From Protula sp. h YS-2021 (lineage: Eukaryota > Annelida > Polychaeta > Sabellida > Serpulidae), in the NCBI GenBank assembly GCA_949752745.1, contig OX457028.1, positions 9,608,778 to 9,672,777 of the forward strand: DNA of 64,000 bases, written 5' to 3'. The notes under the pieces were generated by a model. It saw only the letters and a list, made by a program, of their open reading frames with translations, searched no databases and was not told the origin of the DNA. This document shows positions 36,675 to 49,339 of the stretch, piece after piece. The position numbers and the translations under genes are program-made. Every line of letters starts with the position of its first letter. Position 1 is the stretch's first letter.

Positions 36675-37780
36675 TTACAATAGTTCAATGTCACTTGCTT
36701 TAACCCAACTGTTAAATGTCTTTGGCCAATATATCCACTTTACATAGTACTGTTTATTTTGTCCCCGGCCACTTTCTTTAAGCACTTTTTCAATCTTAAA
36801 GAGTTCATTGTCTTTCAACTCCACTTTTTGGAGCTCGGATTGGTAGAAACTGCCTGTAATGGGTTCGTTATTATAGTCTTTGAGTCTATAAACAGGCACT
36901 TGTCCTCTTCTAAATCGCTGAGCTATAGTGAAGACCTCTCCCGTCCACCTCTGATCGTATGCACGGGAAAATTTATTTCTCTGGTGGACAATGCGTACAC
37001 GGTCACCTGGCTTGAATTTGTATCTTTTGGTTTTATGTTTGCCACCTAGCTCGCGTTGTGCAGTTCTACTGAAATATGTCGCTACGCGAACATCTTCATT
37101 ATTTTCTGTCACGTCCTTGGGAGAAGTGTCTATTGTACTGTGAACTGTTGCATTATATCCATCGGCAAAATTCTGAAGCTGGTCGATGTATTTAAAGGCA
37201 TTTTGGTAGGTGAAATACCGGTATATCTTAGACTTGAAGGTTTTGAGTGCCCTTTCACTGATGGATGCCTTGTTTTCATTTTGAGCAAACAACTGACGAA
37301 TATCTCTGGATTTCAAAACAGACTTGACGGGATTGGCGCGAAATTCCTGGCCCTTGTCACTGCGTATTCTATTCGGTATTCTCCCCTCATTGAAGATGTC
37401 TTTGAAGGCTTTAGCTACAGATATTCCTGTTTTGTCTTTCAATGGGCGCAGCCATAGATATTTTGAAAATGTGTCCACTACGACGAGTATATATTTGAAT
37501 CCGTTGTTATCCTTGAAAATTTCACCATGTCCATTAAATCTGCAGACCATTGGTCATCTTTTCCTGCAACAACAATGGGGGCTCGTTTAAAATGAAGCCT
37601 GTTTGGTCTCTGCAAACTGTATGGTTCTTGCTGCTGAAGCCATTTTCGTATTTGATATTTACTGATATTATATTTTCCATCCTTCTTTACAAAGTGATAC
37701 AGTTTATCCGGTCCTGAAAAATTTGCAGGCTTTGAAGGGTTAAAGTATATATCTTTTAAATATTTTTCTCAAGATGTCAT
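36675..37780 (-). pseudogene. Integrase of second Polinton (broken)
   Basis: Homologous to the integrase of the first element. The main frame (37550-36675) holds DTFSKYLWLRP, IRSDKGQEF, SISERALKTFK and a chromo-like end (KIEKVLKE, YVKWIYWPKTFNSWVKASDIELL). The N-terminal part lies upstream in another frame (DIYFNPSKPANFSGPDKLYHF, then DDQWSADLMDM), so one frameshift separates them near 37530. The apparent start at 37780 is followed at codon 4 by TGA where the intact relative has Trp (TGG). It is therefore not functional as it stands. Confidence 0.88.
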
Positions 37781-37829
37781 CTTGTCAACGATGCATTAAC
37801 AAATGAAAAAGGATTAAACCTGTACTTAC

Positions 37830-38585
37830 TTATATATCCTCTTCATCGTCGTCCTCCTCATCACTGTCTGACTCCTCCTCACTCTCTGGATCGTCGCCGG
37901 CCTCCTGCTCACTCTCCGGGTCATCCGTCTCCTCGTCGCTCTCGTCATCAGACTCATCGCTTTCATTGTTCATAAGATTATCTAAATGGCTTTCAAACTG
38001 TTTCACAGCCATTGGTACTGCATCGTTCTCACCGTATCCCTTCTTTTGTAAATTGTCTATCTCTAGCATGATTTGATTGTGTGTTACCCCATTGGCCAAC
38101 TGCAGCATATTCTTAATAAGACCGCTATAGGTTTTTAAGAACACAACCATATCTAAGGGTTTAAGCTTTGACTCGGCTTTTTCTTCGGCATCTTCTTCCT
38201 CCATTCCCTCAACCGTGTATTTGTCAACTTTTCTCTGCCATTCTTTCTCATTCTGTTGTCGCGCAGTTCGCATTAAGCTTTGGAAAACTATACGCTCCCC
38301 TTCGGTAGTAAATTTGGGTGGTTCTTCCTCTTCTATTTTGACCTTTTTAGCAGGTGGTTGGTTTTCAGGACACCAGTTCTTGATATGTCTTTGCATGTCA
38401 TGAATATTTTCAAACATAAGTCCTCAGTCGTCACAAGAAGCCATTCTTTCTGTTGAACTGCAATCCAGTTGAGTATTAAAATGTGTTGTGTTACTGATCT
38501 CTTTAGGAATAAAATATCCAGATGTTTCTTCTTTTGTAACTTTTGGCTTAGCAGCTGAGATGTTTTCACTTTGACGTTCAATCAT
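37830..38585 (-). pseudogene. Acidic zinc-finger protein of second Polinton (one stop)
   Basis: One frame runs from the ATG at 38585 to 37830, interrupted only by TGA at 38426-38424. The intact part after it is 195 residues: helical, with a very acidic Ser/Asp/Glu C-terminus. The stop falls at the second position of a C-x2-[C] pair (CDD, then GLMFENIHDMQRH), so it probably replaced a zinc-ligand Cys. Its start overlaps the ATPase end by 8 bp. Family unknown. Confidence 0.6.
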
Positions 38586-39225
38586 CAAATGACAAGGTGG
38601 GCATTTTTCTTCTACTTTTATATTCTGGTGCTAAAGTAAATACGTTTGTTTTGAATCGTTCAGCTTCTGGAGTTGATTGTTTAGCGTCAATCATCAGAAA
38701 ACTGTATGGCTCCTTTGTGGCTTCATAATACACATTCATAAACTGCTGGAGGCAGCCAGGAAACATAAAACGTCCGAGAGTTTGAACTTGGTCTTGACCC
38801 ATGAGAGATTTGAAGATAATCAAGTACTGGGTACTGCGTCTCTGAGTAACTGCTGCTTTGCCTTGGGGAAACAAGGACTGGGTGATGTTTATACAACTGA
38901 GTGATCTATGGTGGCTGCCTTCAGTAAACAAATCAGCTATTCGCTGGTCTTGGGCTGTACTGGACATCATGTCGTCAAGTATTATCACATTGGTCTTCTT
39001 GGTATAAAAAAAATCGTCATCATCCAGATTGAGTGGAATGCCTTGTATAAATTGTATATTGGGAATTGTGTGCTGCATTTTTGTAAATAATGGTTGCCAT
39101 CGCTTGTATAGGTAAACTATCCTGTCTGGTTGTGGTGCAATGTTTCCGCGCTGCAATATCTTCTTCACTAAATATGTTTTCCCGCTCTGGCTCGGCCCAG
39201 AAATATTCAAGGTGAATGGATGCAT
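38578..39225 (-). CDS. Packaging ATPase of second Polinton
   Basis: 215 residues, open frame. Walker A GPSQSGKT near residue 10, Walker B NVIILDDM near residue 82, and an ITQSLFPQGK region corresponding to the sensor segment of the first element's ATPase. It is the only large gene of this element without a visible break. Because its neighbours are broken, it may simply have escaped mutation so far. Confidence 0.82.
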   Translation of the reverse strand: MHPFTLNISGPSQSGKTYLVKKILQRGNIAPQPDRIVYLYKRWQPLFTKMQHTIPNIQFIQGIPLNLDDDDFFYTKKTNVIILDDMMSSTAQDQRIADLFTEGSHHRSLSCINITQSLFPQGKAAVTQRRSTQYLIIFKSLMGQDQVQTLGRFMFPGCLQQFMNVYYEATKEPYSFLMIDAKQSTPEAERFKTNVFTLAPEYKSRRKMPTLSFDD

Positions 39226-39230
39226 AAAAG

Positions 39231-39584
39231 TTATTGGCCCTGAGCACAGGAAGACGACATAACTGGCTGTGGTACTGTTTCAGCTGCAGCTGCAGCTGCA
39301 GGGTCTTTAGCCTCAGTATGTATAGCTGTTATTGGTGATTCTACTTGTAGTGTTGCAGCTGCAGCTGCAGGGTTTTGAGCGCCAGCATATTTTTCTATTG
39401 GAGATCTTTGCAGTTTTGAAGCTGCAGCTGCAGCTTCAAGCCCATTGTCTCTTCCATTATTTTGTGCATGTTGCCTTTCTTTATGCACTTTCAGGTTAAA
39501 AGGAGTGCTAATACTCCTATTACATATATTACAACTATACATCTTAACCGCTCTATGTGCTGATGTCAACTGAGGCTTAATCAT
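39231..39584 (-). CDS. C2H2 zinc-finger, Ala-rich protein of second Polinton
   Basis: 117 residues from the ATG at 39584. One C2H2 finger (YSCNICNRSISTPFNLKVHKERQH, given here only by its C-x2-C and H-x4-H ends) is followed by three poly-Ala tracts coded by GCAGCTGCAGCTGC runs. Its start overlaps the end of the polymerase gene. Function is unknown. Confidence 0.5.
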   Translation of the reverse strand: MIKPQLTSAHRAVKMYSCNICNRSISTPFNLKVHKERQHAQNNGRDNGLEAAAAASKLQRSPIEKYAGAQNPAAAAATLQVESPITAIHTEAKDPAAAAAAETVPQPVMSSSCAQGQ

Positions 39585-39594
39585 GCGTCGTTCT

Positions 39595-42500
39595 CTATTT
39601 ATACTGATAGCCGTATGGAAGAGTCTGGAAGTTGTCTGTAATGACTCGTTTATCAAAGACAATCTTGTAGTCTTTTGATTGAGAGGTAGTAAGCAGTGCT
39701 TTAGTTCTTTATCTCTCACAATAGAGCTATTTTGTGTGGTAACGAGTTGAGTTGATCCATTACCAAATCCTTCACTGTCTCAAAGTTGAGGTCTATGCTA
39801 TTCTTATAGTTGAGTGTAATGCCACGGACTTTGCAACAGGTTTCAACTCCTCTTTCTGTGGAAACTTTATAAGCATAGTTCTTTGGTCCTCCAGTAACAA
39901 AGTGTGTTATATTCCCATCAGGCACTTTATCCGTCAAGTCGCCCAAATAATCACCCAGGGGTAGGTCTTCTCATGCATTTTTTAAAGATGATTGAATCTG
40001 TGTCAGCATACAACGCCCTTGATCCTAATTTTTCGAGGTAACTGTATAGTTTTAACCTTGCTTGAGCTGTGGTGTAAGCAGCGATTATGACATTTGTGCG
40101 CCCGGATGTATCAACAAAGTCGCCTTTATACTTCCATCGCACTTCTGCTATTTCATCAGAGACAAAGCTGACATCTGTTACAACTTGTTTGTCACTGGTC
40201 AAAAGATCAAAGTATTTTGAAGGCTCTGTAACATGGTCCAGTTGTGTCATATTAGGTCGTTGGCCAAACTTTCCCCAGAATGAGTTCAACATCAGTTTTG
40301 CCAAAGAACGCAACCCAGGATTTTTCTGTATGCTTTTGTAATCCGATTGTATGCCTTCTCGAGCCTCGTAGTCGTTAATATACTTCTGTCTATCTTTCTC
40401 TGTAGCACACCATGACGCTGGCTTCTTGTTTCAGCTTCAAAAATGTATTGATGTATTCGGTGAAAAGACTGCCTGTTTTTGTTTCTTGGTTCTATTGTTC
40501 GACATCCTCAAAATGCCATACTTCATGAATTTTGATGATTTTATACCCTTTTTTCCACGGCTTTCGTGATCTCATCGGTAACCCATGTTCCTTTAAGAGT
40601 GCGTTCATGTGTTGTGTGTTTACAAGGCACTTGTTGCTTTTCATCAGCGCATTTTTGGCACAGTGCAAACATAAGGTTGTCATTGATTTTGGCTGGCAAG
40701 ACCGGTAAAAGTAATCCGTGAGGAGGCAGTACTTCACATATTATAAGTCCTTCATAGCAGTCGAGTGCTGCGAAATTCTCGAATATTCTCTTTGGATGTC
40801 CCAGAATGTACTTTCCTGTTTTGTTAATGAATGGATAGAGTGATGTTACATCAAAATACTTTATTGAATCATCGGCTGTAGCTTCCTGGTACAGTGTGAA
40901 TGCTTCTGTCCTGCCACCAAAAAAGGCATCACGTGGTTCTAAAGGCTTTACAATATGTAAACTGTCGATGAATGCCTGAAGGTGATGATTTTCTGAGACT
41001 TCTTTGTCCCATTCACATTCCCATTTACATATGTATGTCAGTCCTTGGCTCTCTAGAAACTTCTGCTTGTCCAACGTGGCTTGGTACAGCTCTTCCATTG
41101 TTTTACCGTTTACAGAATACGTTTACAGAATACGTATTTCTTGCGTAGCACTTAGGACACCCATGCCATATATCTCCATGGAACTCTAAAGCTACCCTCT
41201 CCCCTTCTTCTGTTTCATAATATCCATCAAGGCTGTACTTTCCTATCTTCCTCTCCCCGCCGTTGTATGCATGTTGTATGTTCAGGCCTTCAGTATGTTC
41301 TTTATACTTCATCCATTGTAGTGCTTTGTTAGATTGTTTTTGTTCTGGACAGTATCCTTGAGCAGGGATAAGAGCTATCGTTTCTTCCTTTAGAAAGTTT
41401 TTTCGGAAAACTCTCATGCATGCCGAAGCAATAGTTATTGATTTTGCAAATGTGTCAGTCCCTTCAGTGACGCTCATAAACAAGTTGCGAAATTCCAAAC
41501 ATGCGCGTCTGAGGATATCGACATCTGATTTACAGTACTTAAGCAATTCTTCTTGAAGGTCAAATGGACGTTGTCTGTTTGCTTGGTACCAGTTTCAGAA
41601 CACTTTCCGATCTACAGCCTTCATACCATTGATAGTATTGAATGTCTGGGAGGTGCTCCATCCTTGCAAGCTAATTGTCCTTTGTATTAAAAAGGTGGGG
41701 GAAAATAGCCTTTCGCCAATTCTGACAACCCAAACATTTTTGGCAATTAACTCAGCGCTGTTGGTAGGAAATTAATAGAGTCTATCATTCTGATTTTGTA
41801 TGCTGGAACTTCAACAGACATATTTTTGGACCCATTTGGGTTAACTGTAGGCAGCACGGCGTTTTTGTATAGGCACTGCAATACTGAATATGAATCATAT
41901 CCCTTGAAGCTATGGCAGAACACTGTAACGCCCTTGTTTTCTTTAGAGAAAAGCCATTTGCAGAAATCTTCTATTGTATGTTCGCCAGAAAACACAAGTT
42001 CGTTTTTTCCGCATTTTATACATTCACTGGTGCTTGTCACTGGTTGATTGAGACAATTATAACATACTTTGTGGGCCACGCACAAATTTGGCGTGTGCTC
42101 CCAAGATCCACACTTGGCTTTTTTGCAGTTGATACATTTCTTAGTTTGATGATCTTCTACAAATCCCTGTTCGCGCTGAAACATGTCGTCCGGAGTACAC
42201 TCTAAATCAGAGAATACGCACTTTGGCTTCTGGCACATCTCGTCTTCGATTATTTTCATATAACATTCGTGGCCGGGTAAGCAATAATCTTTCCAAATTT
42301 TGCAAAAGATTTCTCCACATTTATGATTTGTCTTGTGCTGTTTTTTGTTTACCAACTGGTCGCATTGAATGCACCTATAGAACGTCTTACAGGTAGAATT
42401 TCCATTTTCAGTTTCAGTCTTATGCAGTTCAAAGCAGTGTTTGCCCATGAAATATCTATTACAATCGTAACAGTGTATTGTGTCTTCATCGACCTTGTCA

Positions 42501-43620
42501 TGAATTTTACGACATAGGTGACAGGGATTATTACATGCATGCTTTTCTTTGTGGTCATAACCTTTCTGACATATTTCGCAGTAAAATTTTCGACTGAGAA
42601 AACCTGGCATTGACGTAATAACATCAAAATGAGAGTCGTGGTAGTAGAGATATATTTTTCTTTCTGCCTCAACCTGCCCTGCATAAATAATTCCATTGAA
42701 GTGTTCTCGCGAAACTATGAAGATTTGATAACCGACTAAGAATGACTGAAACTTCTTGACTTCTTCTATCCAACATTTGAACAGTGGCACCCCCGAAAAT
42801 TCGTGCAACTCCTCTGCTAGTTTTCCCTGTATTCCTCTCCCCATTCGGACGGCTTTATACTGCGGATAGCCGTCAATTCTTACCTTAGCTGTCACTAAAG
42901 CCCTGGCGCAGCACAGGTCGTCAGGATTGTTTATGCCAATAACACATCTTTTGTTTTTCAGAAATGTGTCTAAATGAATGTGGTCGACTGCTCCTCCTTC
43001 TGGTGTCTTTACGTGAACAATGTCAATTTCCAATGACCCGTCTAAAACAAACTGCTCGAAAGATTGCAGTACCCGCTCTATTTCGCTTAAGAAATGGTCG
43101 ACTGTGAAATTCTTCTTTTTCATAAGGTAATTGAATAGGAAAGTCCAATTCAGGGGTGTGCACAGCCATTCGTATAAGGTCATTGTCCTCAGCAAACTGG
43201 ATTATGTCTTCCATCAGAGCTCCTAAAATAGACTTCAGGGCTTTGAGAATTTCTTTTATGTCCCTCACTTCGAGATTGTCAAGGGTTGCATTCGACTCTC
43301 TCTTATTTTTTTCACTTCATAGTATTTCCGTGGTGTTGATTTTATTTTTTTGGGGCGGGCTTTGGTTCGTCCTCAAAAGGTCGTTTCCCACCTCCTCGAG
43401 CATGGTATTTACGTTTATGCAGTAGCAGGCTGTCTTTTCGGGTAAACGCTGCCCCGCACCCGCAATGGTAATTGTTCAAATCAACGTGCTTTAGCATGTG
43501 GCGATTCAGGTTGTCTTTGCGGCCAAAAAGCCTTTCCGCACACATTACAGGTATACTCGAGTTGCTGTGGCTTGGAAAACCTCGTGACCTAAAATAAGAC
43601 AAACATTGTCTTATAGACAC
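39595..43620 (-). pseudogene. DNA polymerase B of second Polinton (multiply broken)
   Basis: Pieces in order: N-terminal C2H2 fingers (FGRKDNLNRHMLKH, FTRKDSLLLHKRKYH), a long Cys/His-rich region, ExoI CVFSDLECTP, ExoII FCHSFKGYDSYSVL, ExoIII KYCKSDVDILRRAC, motif A KYFDVTSLYPF, motif B LMLNSFWGKFG, motif C YADTDSI, and a C-terminus FDKRVITDNFQTLPYG before the stop at 39595. At least six frameshifts or stops separate them (for example an A-run indel near 43350, and breaks near 43170, 41600-41740, 40550, 39950 and 39720). The NSFWGKF and DVTSLYP wording differs from the first element's polymerase, so it is a separate lineage. Confidence 0.88.
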
Positions 43621-44727
43621 CGTCCTCCACGGAAATTCTTAGTTCGCAGAGTGCAAATATACTCAATACAAGGGGTTTAAACATGTGATGTGAAAAGGGG
43701 GTTGAATATCATATGACAAAACAATGTGAAGGAGTGGGGTATAAAAGGGGGTGCTTAAGAATTACCATTATAGATAACCACACTTACTTTGTTGAAAATT
43801 AAGCTTTGTTCCGTATCCTTGAGGTGTTAACGCTGCAGTGTCTAAATGCGTAATAATCAATTTTCTGCATGCACGCTCTTATATAGACATGTTTCAACAT
43901 CCGGAACCTTGTGGGGCTTATGGGTTTTAAGGTGCAATTACTATGACTGAAAATACCTTTTTGGGGACCATTTTATGTCATACGCGTTTGTGATATATTT
44001 AAGAACACGGATAAATAACATTTGCGTGAAATACAATGGACTATTAAAACATAGAGCATTGTTTATTCAACATGCATCGTCAGCAACTTGACAGGTATGC
44101 GCTATAAACAGATTATTGCGTCATCTTTTTTCCTCCATCCAGTGCTTTAACATGGGAGTCTATGGGAAAAAGTGGGCGATAATGGGGCACTTCCTGTGCC
44201 ATATCGGGGCATAGACTACTCATATGCATTGGGTAATCAATTTCCACCGCCAGCTCGAGTCTCCCATAGTGATGGCTTTGTAGTCTACAAGCTGATATTT
44301 TCGAAATTAAAACCGAAGTATTTAATTTTTAATACTCATTTTTATGAGTAAAATATTTTGTAGACGTAGAAGCCATCACTCGGTTACCCATGAGGTGCTA
44401 TGTGTTTCAAAGAATTTTTTATTTATTATCAATTGCGATAACCAGTGTAAACACAATGGAAACCCATAGTGATGGCTTCTACGTCTACAAGATATTTTAC
44501 TTCAGTTTTAAAAACCATTCAAGAATTAATTGCAGATATACAAGAAAGTTGATATAGAAAGGGAAAAAGGAAAAAAATTCCAAAGGAGAGGAAAAAAGAG
44601 CAACACTAACAACAGTATGAGTATAGAAGGATCATGCCTCTTTGAATATGATCAACCGCCATTTACTCCCCCTCAAGTCAAATGGAAACTACAAAAGAGC
44701 ACAAAAAAACAAAAACATTAGATTGAG
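43621..44727. other. Spacer with TATA-like and inverted repeat elements
   Basis: GGTATAAAAGGGGG at 43739-43752 (plus strand) looks like a TATA box but no gene follows it. An inverted pair built on AGTGATGGCTTCTACGTCTACAA occurs at about 44271-44380 and 44469-44500, see the next entry. Confidence 0.45.
44271..44510. repeat. Short inverted repeat (MITE-like)
   Basis: GTAGACGTAGAAGCCATCACT (shown by its first 20 bases, 44362-44382) recurs inverted at 44469-44490 and in a degenerate form at 44271. A related copy with ATTTTATTCATAAAAATGA lies at 50004-50075, so this is a dispersed repeat family. Confidence 0.6.
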
Positions 44728-44739
44728 TGCTAGAACATC

Positions 44740-44809
<70 letters not shown>

Positions 44810-44814
44810 GGATG

Positions 44815-44897
<83 letters not shown>
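44728..44897. repeat. (TAGA)n microsatellite
   Basis: About 42 tetranucleotides with one GATG interruption. On the minus strand it follows directly after the apparent 3' end of a LINE (GTAAATAAAAATCATC), so it is probably the grown tail of that insertion. Confidence 0.95.
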
Positions 44898-45037
44898 GAT
44901 TTTTATTTACAGACTCTGTACATACAGTTCCATATTTGTACATAGAATAAACAAATAATTCCTAACTAATACATATATACATATATATATATATATATTT
45001 ACATATAATTGACATATAATTCCTTATACATATGTTT

Positions 45038-45529
45038 CTAAATGTTAGATGTGTGTTGCACACTGGTCTGAAGAATATTCTTTATTATTACATTTGGTGA
45101 ATTGCTCAAACGTTGCATAAATTTATATATGGAATTTTTCATCACAGACATGCACGATTTGACATTGAAGAAGCTACAACTCATACTTGTACTGTCATAT
45201 TTTGCTAAACCCATAAATTTTTTCAATATGTTATGATATGCTGTTTGTAGTTTTTTCATAGTCACCTTCTTATACAAATGCCAGAGATGTGACGCATACA
45301 TATTTGTGCAATAACTTTTAAACAATGTTATTTTAGCATCAATGGTACACATGCCAAAGTTTCGTATAAGTTTATTTCCTTGAGCATAGAATTTTCGAAT
45401 TTGTCTTTCAATATCCTTGTCATCTCTTGCTTCATTTGTTATAATACACCCAAGATATTTATGTTCAGTGACTTCTTTCAGTTCAAGGCCATTCAAGTAA
45501 AATTTTGGAAAGCTACATGCATTCATCAT
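45038..45529 (-). pseudogene. LINE ORF2 C-terminal fragment
   Basis: 163 codons: FYLNGLELKEVTEHKYLG, then RQIRKFYAQGNKLIRNFG, ITLFKSYCTNMYASHLW and KLQTAYHNILKKFMGL. This is the post-catalytic 'connection/C-terminal' region of RTE/jockey-like reverse transcriptases. No YADD box is present because the upstream part is deleted. Confidence 0.8.
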
Positions 45530-45796
45530 GTTGTTGGTCTAGATTGTCTCTCCTTTCTGAGGTTCCACTTTGTATTACATCTTCCTTACTGTGTGTTTTT
45601 CTCGTCGTTTGATATGCATCAGTTGTGTCTTGCTTATTTGCCAATTCTAGTTCAGATTCTAAAATGACATCAGTGTCAGATTTGTTCTCAGCTGAGTCTG
45701 CAATAGAGCCATCGTATTTTGTTTTCATTGTCATTTTCGGTTTGGTCACATTGAAATCCCAAGTGCTTCTGTCATAGGTGTTCGATGATCTATCAA

Positions 45797-46470
45797 TTAT
45801 ATTGCGTTGTGTGGTTCTAGCATAGCTTTCGGGGGCCCCTTTGTCAGGTCACGCGTTTCTTCAAAGTTGTCAAGTCGATGAACTATTATTTCTGTTGTTT
45901 CTTTCAAAATGTCATTTGTGTTCGCTTGCTTTTTGAGATATTCCTTCATTTGGTCTACTTCTATTTTAACCTTTGTAATGTCACTTAGGAGAACAGACAA
46001 AACAATGATGATAGGATGTAGTCTTGATAATTGTATGTGATAGGAGGTAGTCTTGATAATTCAAGCGCAGCAAATTTCGGGAGCTCACCCTCATGTCCAT
46101 CAAAAATTTTATGACGTCATCTATGTTGTGGTTTGATTTTTCCGGGTCTTTTCTCTTTCGTTTACGATCTGTTGTCTCACAGATATCGTACAGTAGATTC
46201 TTTTATTTTTCAATCTCCTCATCTGTTAATGTATTAACGCACAATTGCTTGATCGTTGTTGGAGGTAAGATATCAATTGTGTTCGATATAAAGCACAGGA
46301 GTTCATCAATCAAACTGTCTTTGTCAACCGCGCTTTGCTCTTCGGTTAAAGTCCTGACTACAGTCGGTTTTTTTAAAGATAACTTTTCAAATCCTGAAAG
46401 TTTTTTGAAAAGTTCGATATCATTGAAATCATTGTTTATATTATTTGTTTATATTAGTTTAATTATTTAG
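45797..46470 (-). pseudogene. LINE ORF1-like fragment (frameshifted)
   Basis: Reading with one shift and one stop gives LSLKKPTVVRTLTEEQSA, DELLCFISNTIDILPPTTIK, LPKFAALELSRLPP and a coiled coil (TKVKIEVDQMKEYLKKQ). This order resembles ORF1 proteins of invertebrate LINEs, which bind the element RNA. Confidence 0.55.
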
Positions 46471-49333
46471 TCTGACATATTTCCAATAGAATTGTATAAA
46501 ACAGCAAATATTACAAATCTCCAATACAACAGTTATGACGTCACAGTTATGACGTCCAGATCGTACATTGAAATTGTGACAACAAATACAAAGGTAAAGC
46601 TGTCCGTATGGCCACCGAAAAAAATTTACCTCATCAAGATAGCACATATAATGCGTGAGTGTCCAAACCAACGTTCTGGATATTTCGGTGTTATACATTT
46701 TGTTCATTTAATATGTCATCGTAATTTTCCTTTTCTTATTATGGACTTCATATCCGATTGCTTCAGAAAAAAGTATACCCTTTTCTTCTTACAATTGTTC
46801 ATAGTATAAATGAAAGCTCCTTGATGCACTGCTGAGTTAAAACACAAAGGGGCAAGGAGGCAAGAAACCACATCTGATCATCACTTTGACCAGGAATGAT
46901 AAAACATAACGTAAAGCAGTACCAACTTTTGTTAAAAGCACAGTTCTTTATTTGTTATTTTTTTTGCTTATTCCCACTTGGAAACTCTGTTTGCTAAGCG
47001 CAATAAGTTTGTCGTCATCCTGGAAATTCAGGAACTGTTTTATTTGTTTGGATAGTTTCCAGAAAACTGCTCCTACACTATTTGCCACAGGAAAACCACA
47101 TCCGAAGGTGAAACGTTCTTACCAAATCTACAGTTTTTACCCTGATCTTCAGAGTCAAGATCAAATTGGTTGTTTTGGACATGGCTTCCAAAAATTAAGC
47201 CCCTCCTTGACTCAATTCGGAGTAGGACACAATGAGGGTAATACGTTCTTGCTAAAATCGCAACAGCAAGGTCAAATTCAGGTCAAAATCTTCTTAAAAT
47301 GCCGATTTAATGGGATATAAGTATAGCTCAAATATGGCTCAGCACCAATTTTGAGCAACATTTCAATTCTTTGAGCCTAAATAACGTTACATCAGATGTA
47401 CCTCGGTCAAGATCGAAAACCGAAATTTGAGTATTATCTCATAAACATTTAGAGATTTTTAGCACAATTTCATCCTTCTGGACTAAAAGCAATCTTTTTC
47501 AAATTATGGTACAAAGTATAACATTAATAAGCTTTAACTCGTTAATCTCTCTCAAATAATAATAATTGGCATTCTTCTTCTTCTTTTTCTTCTTCTTCTT
47601 CTTCTTCTTCTCATTTCTCCTTCCGTTTTTAGAAGAATACGTTGGCTGACAATTCGGGATCACTTACTAAATCACAAAAATAGACATCTATTTTGTACAA
47701 TTTAATCAATATTTTCTCAACACACACGCGCACAAACAAATTTAACTGTATTACATTGAATTAAACAAATTAAGCTTGAAGAAACATAACTGTATTACAT
47801 TTACCAGCAAAAATATTAAGCTTTTTTAAACAAGCTTAACTCCAATTTAATATTTGGAACATTCAACGAAAAATAATTAAACAACTTAAATAAATTACAT
47901 TTATGAAAGAAATTAACGGATTTTGCATACGTGGTTCTCGCCTTATATGCAACAAGCCCATAGCCGAGGTACAACTGCCTGCAAACATAACAATTAAAAT
48001 TGTACATTACCAGTAACTTTGCGTAAATATAAGAAGTAAAAGCGGTGCATGACCAGTAACTTCTGTAAAAGTAAGAAGTAAAGATGCATGACCAGTAACC
48101 ACCTAAACTGATAAGAAGTAAGGACTTATATAACCAGTAACTACATAGAAATATAAGAAGTAAAGACGTACATTACAAGAGGTAATCAGGTACAGTATTT
48201 TGGCATTTGGTTATCAGATACAGAATTCCGATATTTGGTAATTGGACCCAGAATTCCGGTACTTGGTTATTAAACACAGTATTCTGATACTTTGAAAATT
48301 TTAATGTAGCTTGTTTAATTATTTTTCGTTGAATTTTACTTGTTTTAAATTATGGTTAAGTTTGTCAAAAAAAAAAACAGTTTAGCAATTTTTTTGTTAA
48401 ATGTAATACAGTTAAGGTTTTTCAGTTTAATTTATTTAATTGAATGGAATGTAGTTAAGTTTGTTTGAAAAAAGATTTAATTTGTTTCGCTAAGTGTAAT
48501 TTAGTCAAGCTGTTTAATCTATAGTTAAGTTTGTTTTAAAAACACTTTAACTTTTTTGTTAAATGTAATGGAGTTATGTTTTTTTAAGTTAAACTAATCT
48601 AGGCCAGTGGAAGAAGTCAAAAGATGATGTCAAGCTGAGCATTTTTCTGAAAAGATGGTTGAAATCGACCCAGTGGTTTAAAAGTGATGCTCGTTTACAA
48701 TTTTGATAAATGACGTCATCAATGACATCATCAATAAAAAGATAAAATCTTACGGAACACTATGCTGAAAAATGGTTGAAATCATTCCAGTAGTTTATGA
48801 AGTTATGCTCGTTTAACATTTTCATAAATGACATCATCAAAGACATCATCAATGACGTCATCAATAAAAACTTAAAGTCTTGCTAAATACATTGTTGAAA
48901 GAATGGTTAAAGTGATGCGCTGTTGAAGTTGACTTGTCTGCCTTATATACTAAATAGCCGCGGAGGGGGGGGGGGGGCGGCCAACTCGAAATGTCTCGCC
49001 CCTAGAACTAGGAAGGGTTGTCAGTTAAAAAGCGCACTGAACTACCAAGAAGCACAATACTATTGTTTTAGAATAAAACGCTATGATGAAACTCTATGTC
49101 GAAAATTCTATGACGTTTCACTGCTCGGTTTTTTCTATGATTTATACCAACGGCGTATGTAATCAGAATGGGGGATCCTTGATATCATGACGTCACATTG
49201 AGCGATAATAGGGTACCACTTTCGGTGAGCGATAATAAGAGTTTTTCCTACCATTTATACCAACAGGGTCAAGAAATGTCGTGCATACAGTTATACCAAG
49301 AGCGTGTAGAAATATCGTTCTCCATCTACTACG
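46471..49333. other. AT-rich spacer with small repeats
   Basis: Holds a (TTC)n run (47567-47611), four units of about 50 bp with GACCAGTAAC...AAGAAGTAA (48005-48175), a repeat of about 37 bp with AGAATTCCG (48185-48300) and two to three copies of a block of about 140 bp containing TGACGTCATCAATGACATCA (48700-48890). No gene was recognised. Confidence 0.5.
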
Positions 49334-49339
49334 ATGACT

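Larger units (their letters stand above)
44898..46470 (-). mobile_element. Non-LTR retrotransposon (LINE) remnant
   Basis: Minus-strand order: decayed ORF1, then only the C-terminal part of ORF2, then an AT-rich 3' UTR ending at the TAGA microsatellite. Most of ORF2, including the reverse-transcriptase core, is missing, so it has an internal deletion. Confidence 0.75.

Noticed and set aside
44700..44943. Frame with S-I-Y-L repeats
   Set aside because: Tetranucleotide microsatellite.
45513..45749. Separate charged protein gene
   Set aside because: It lies between ORF1 and ORF2 fragments of the LINE and has no start context or family. Treated as part of the remnant.
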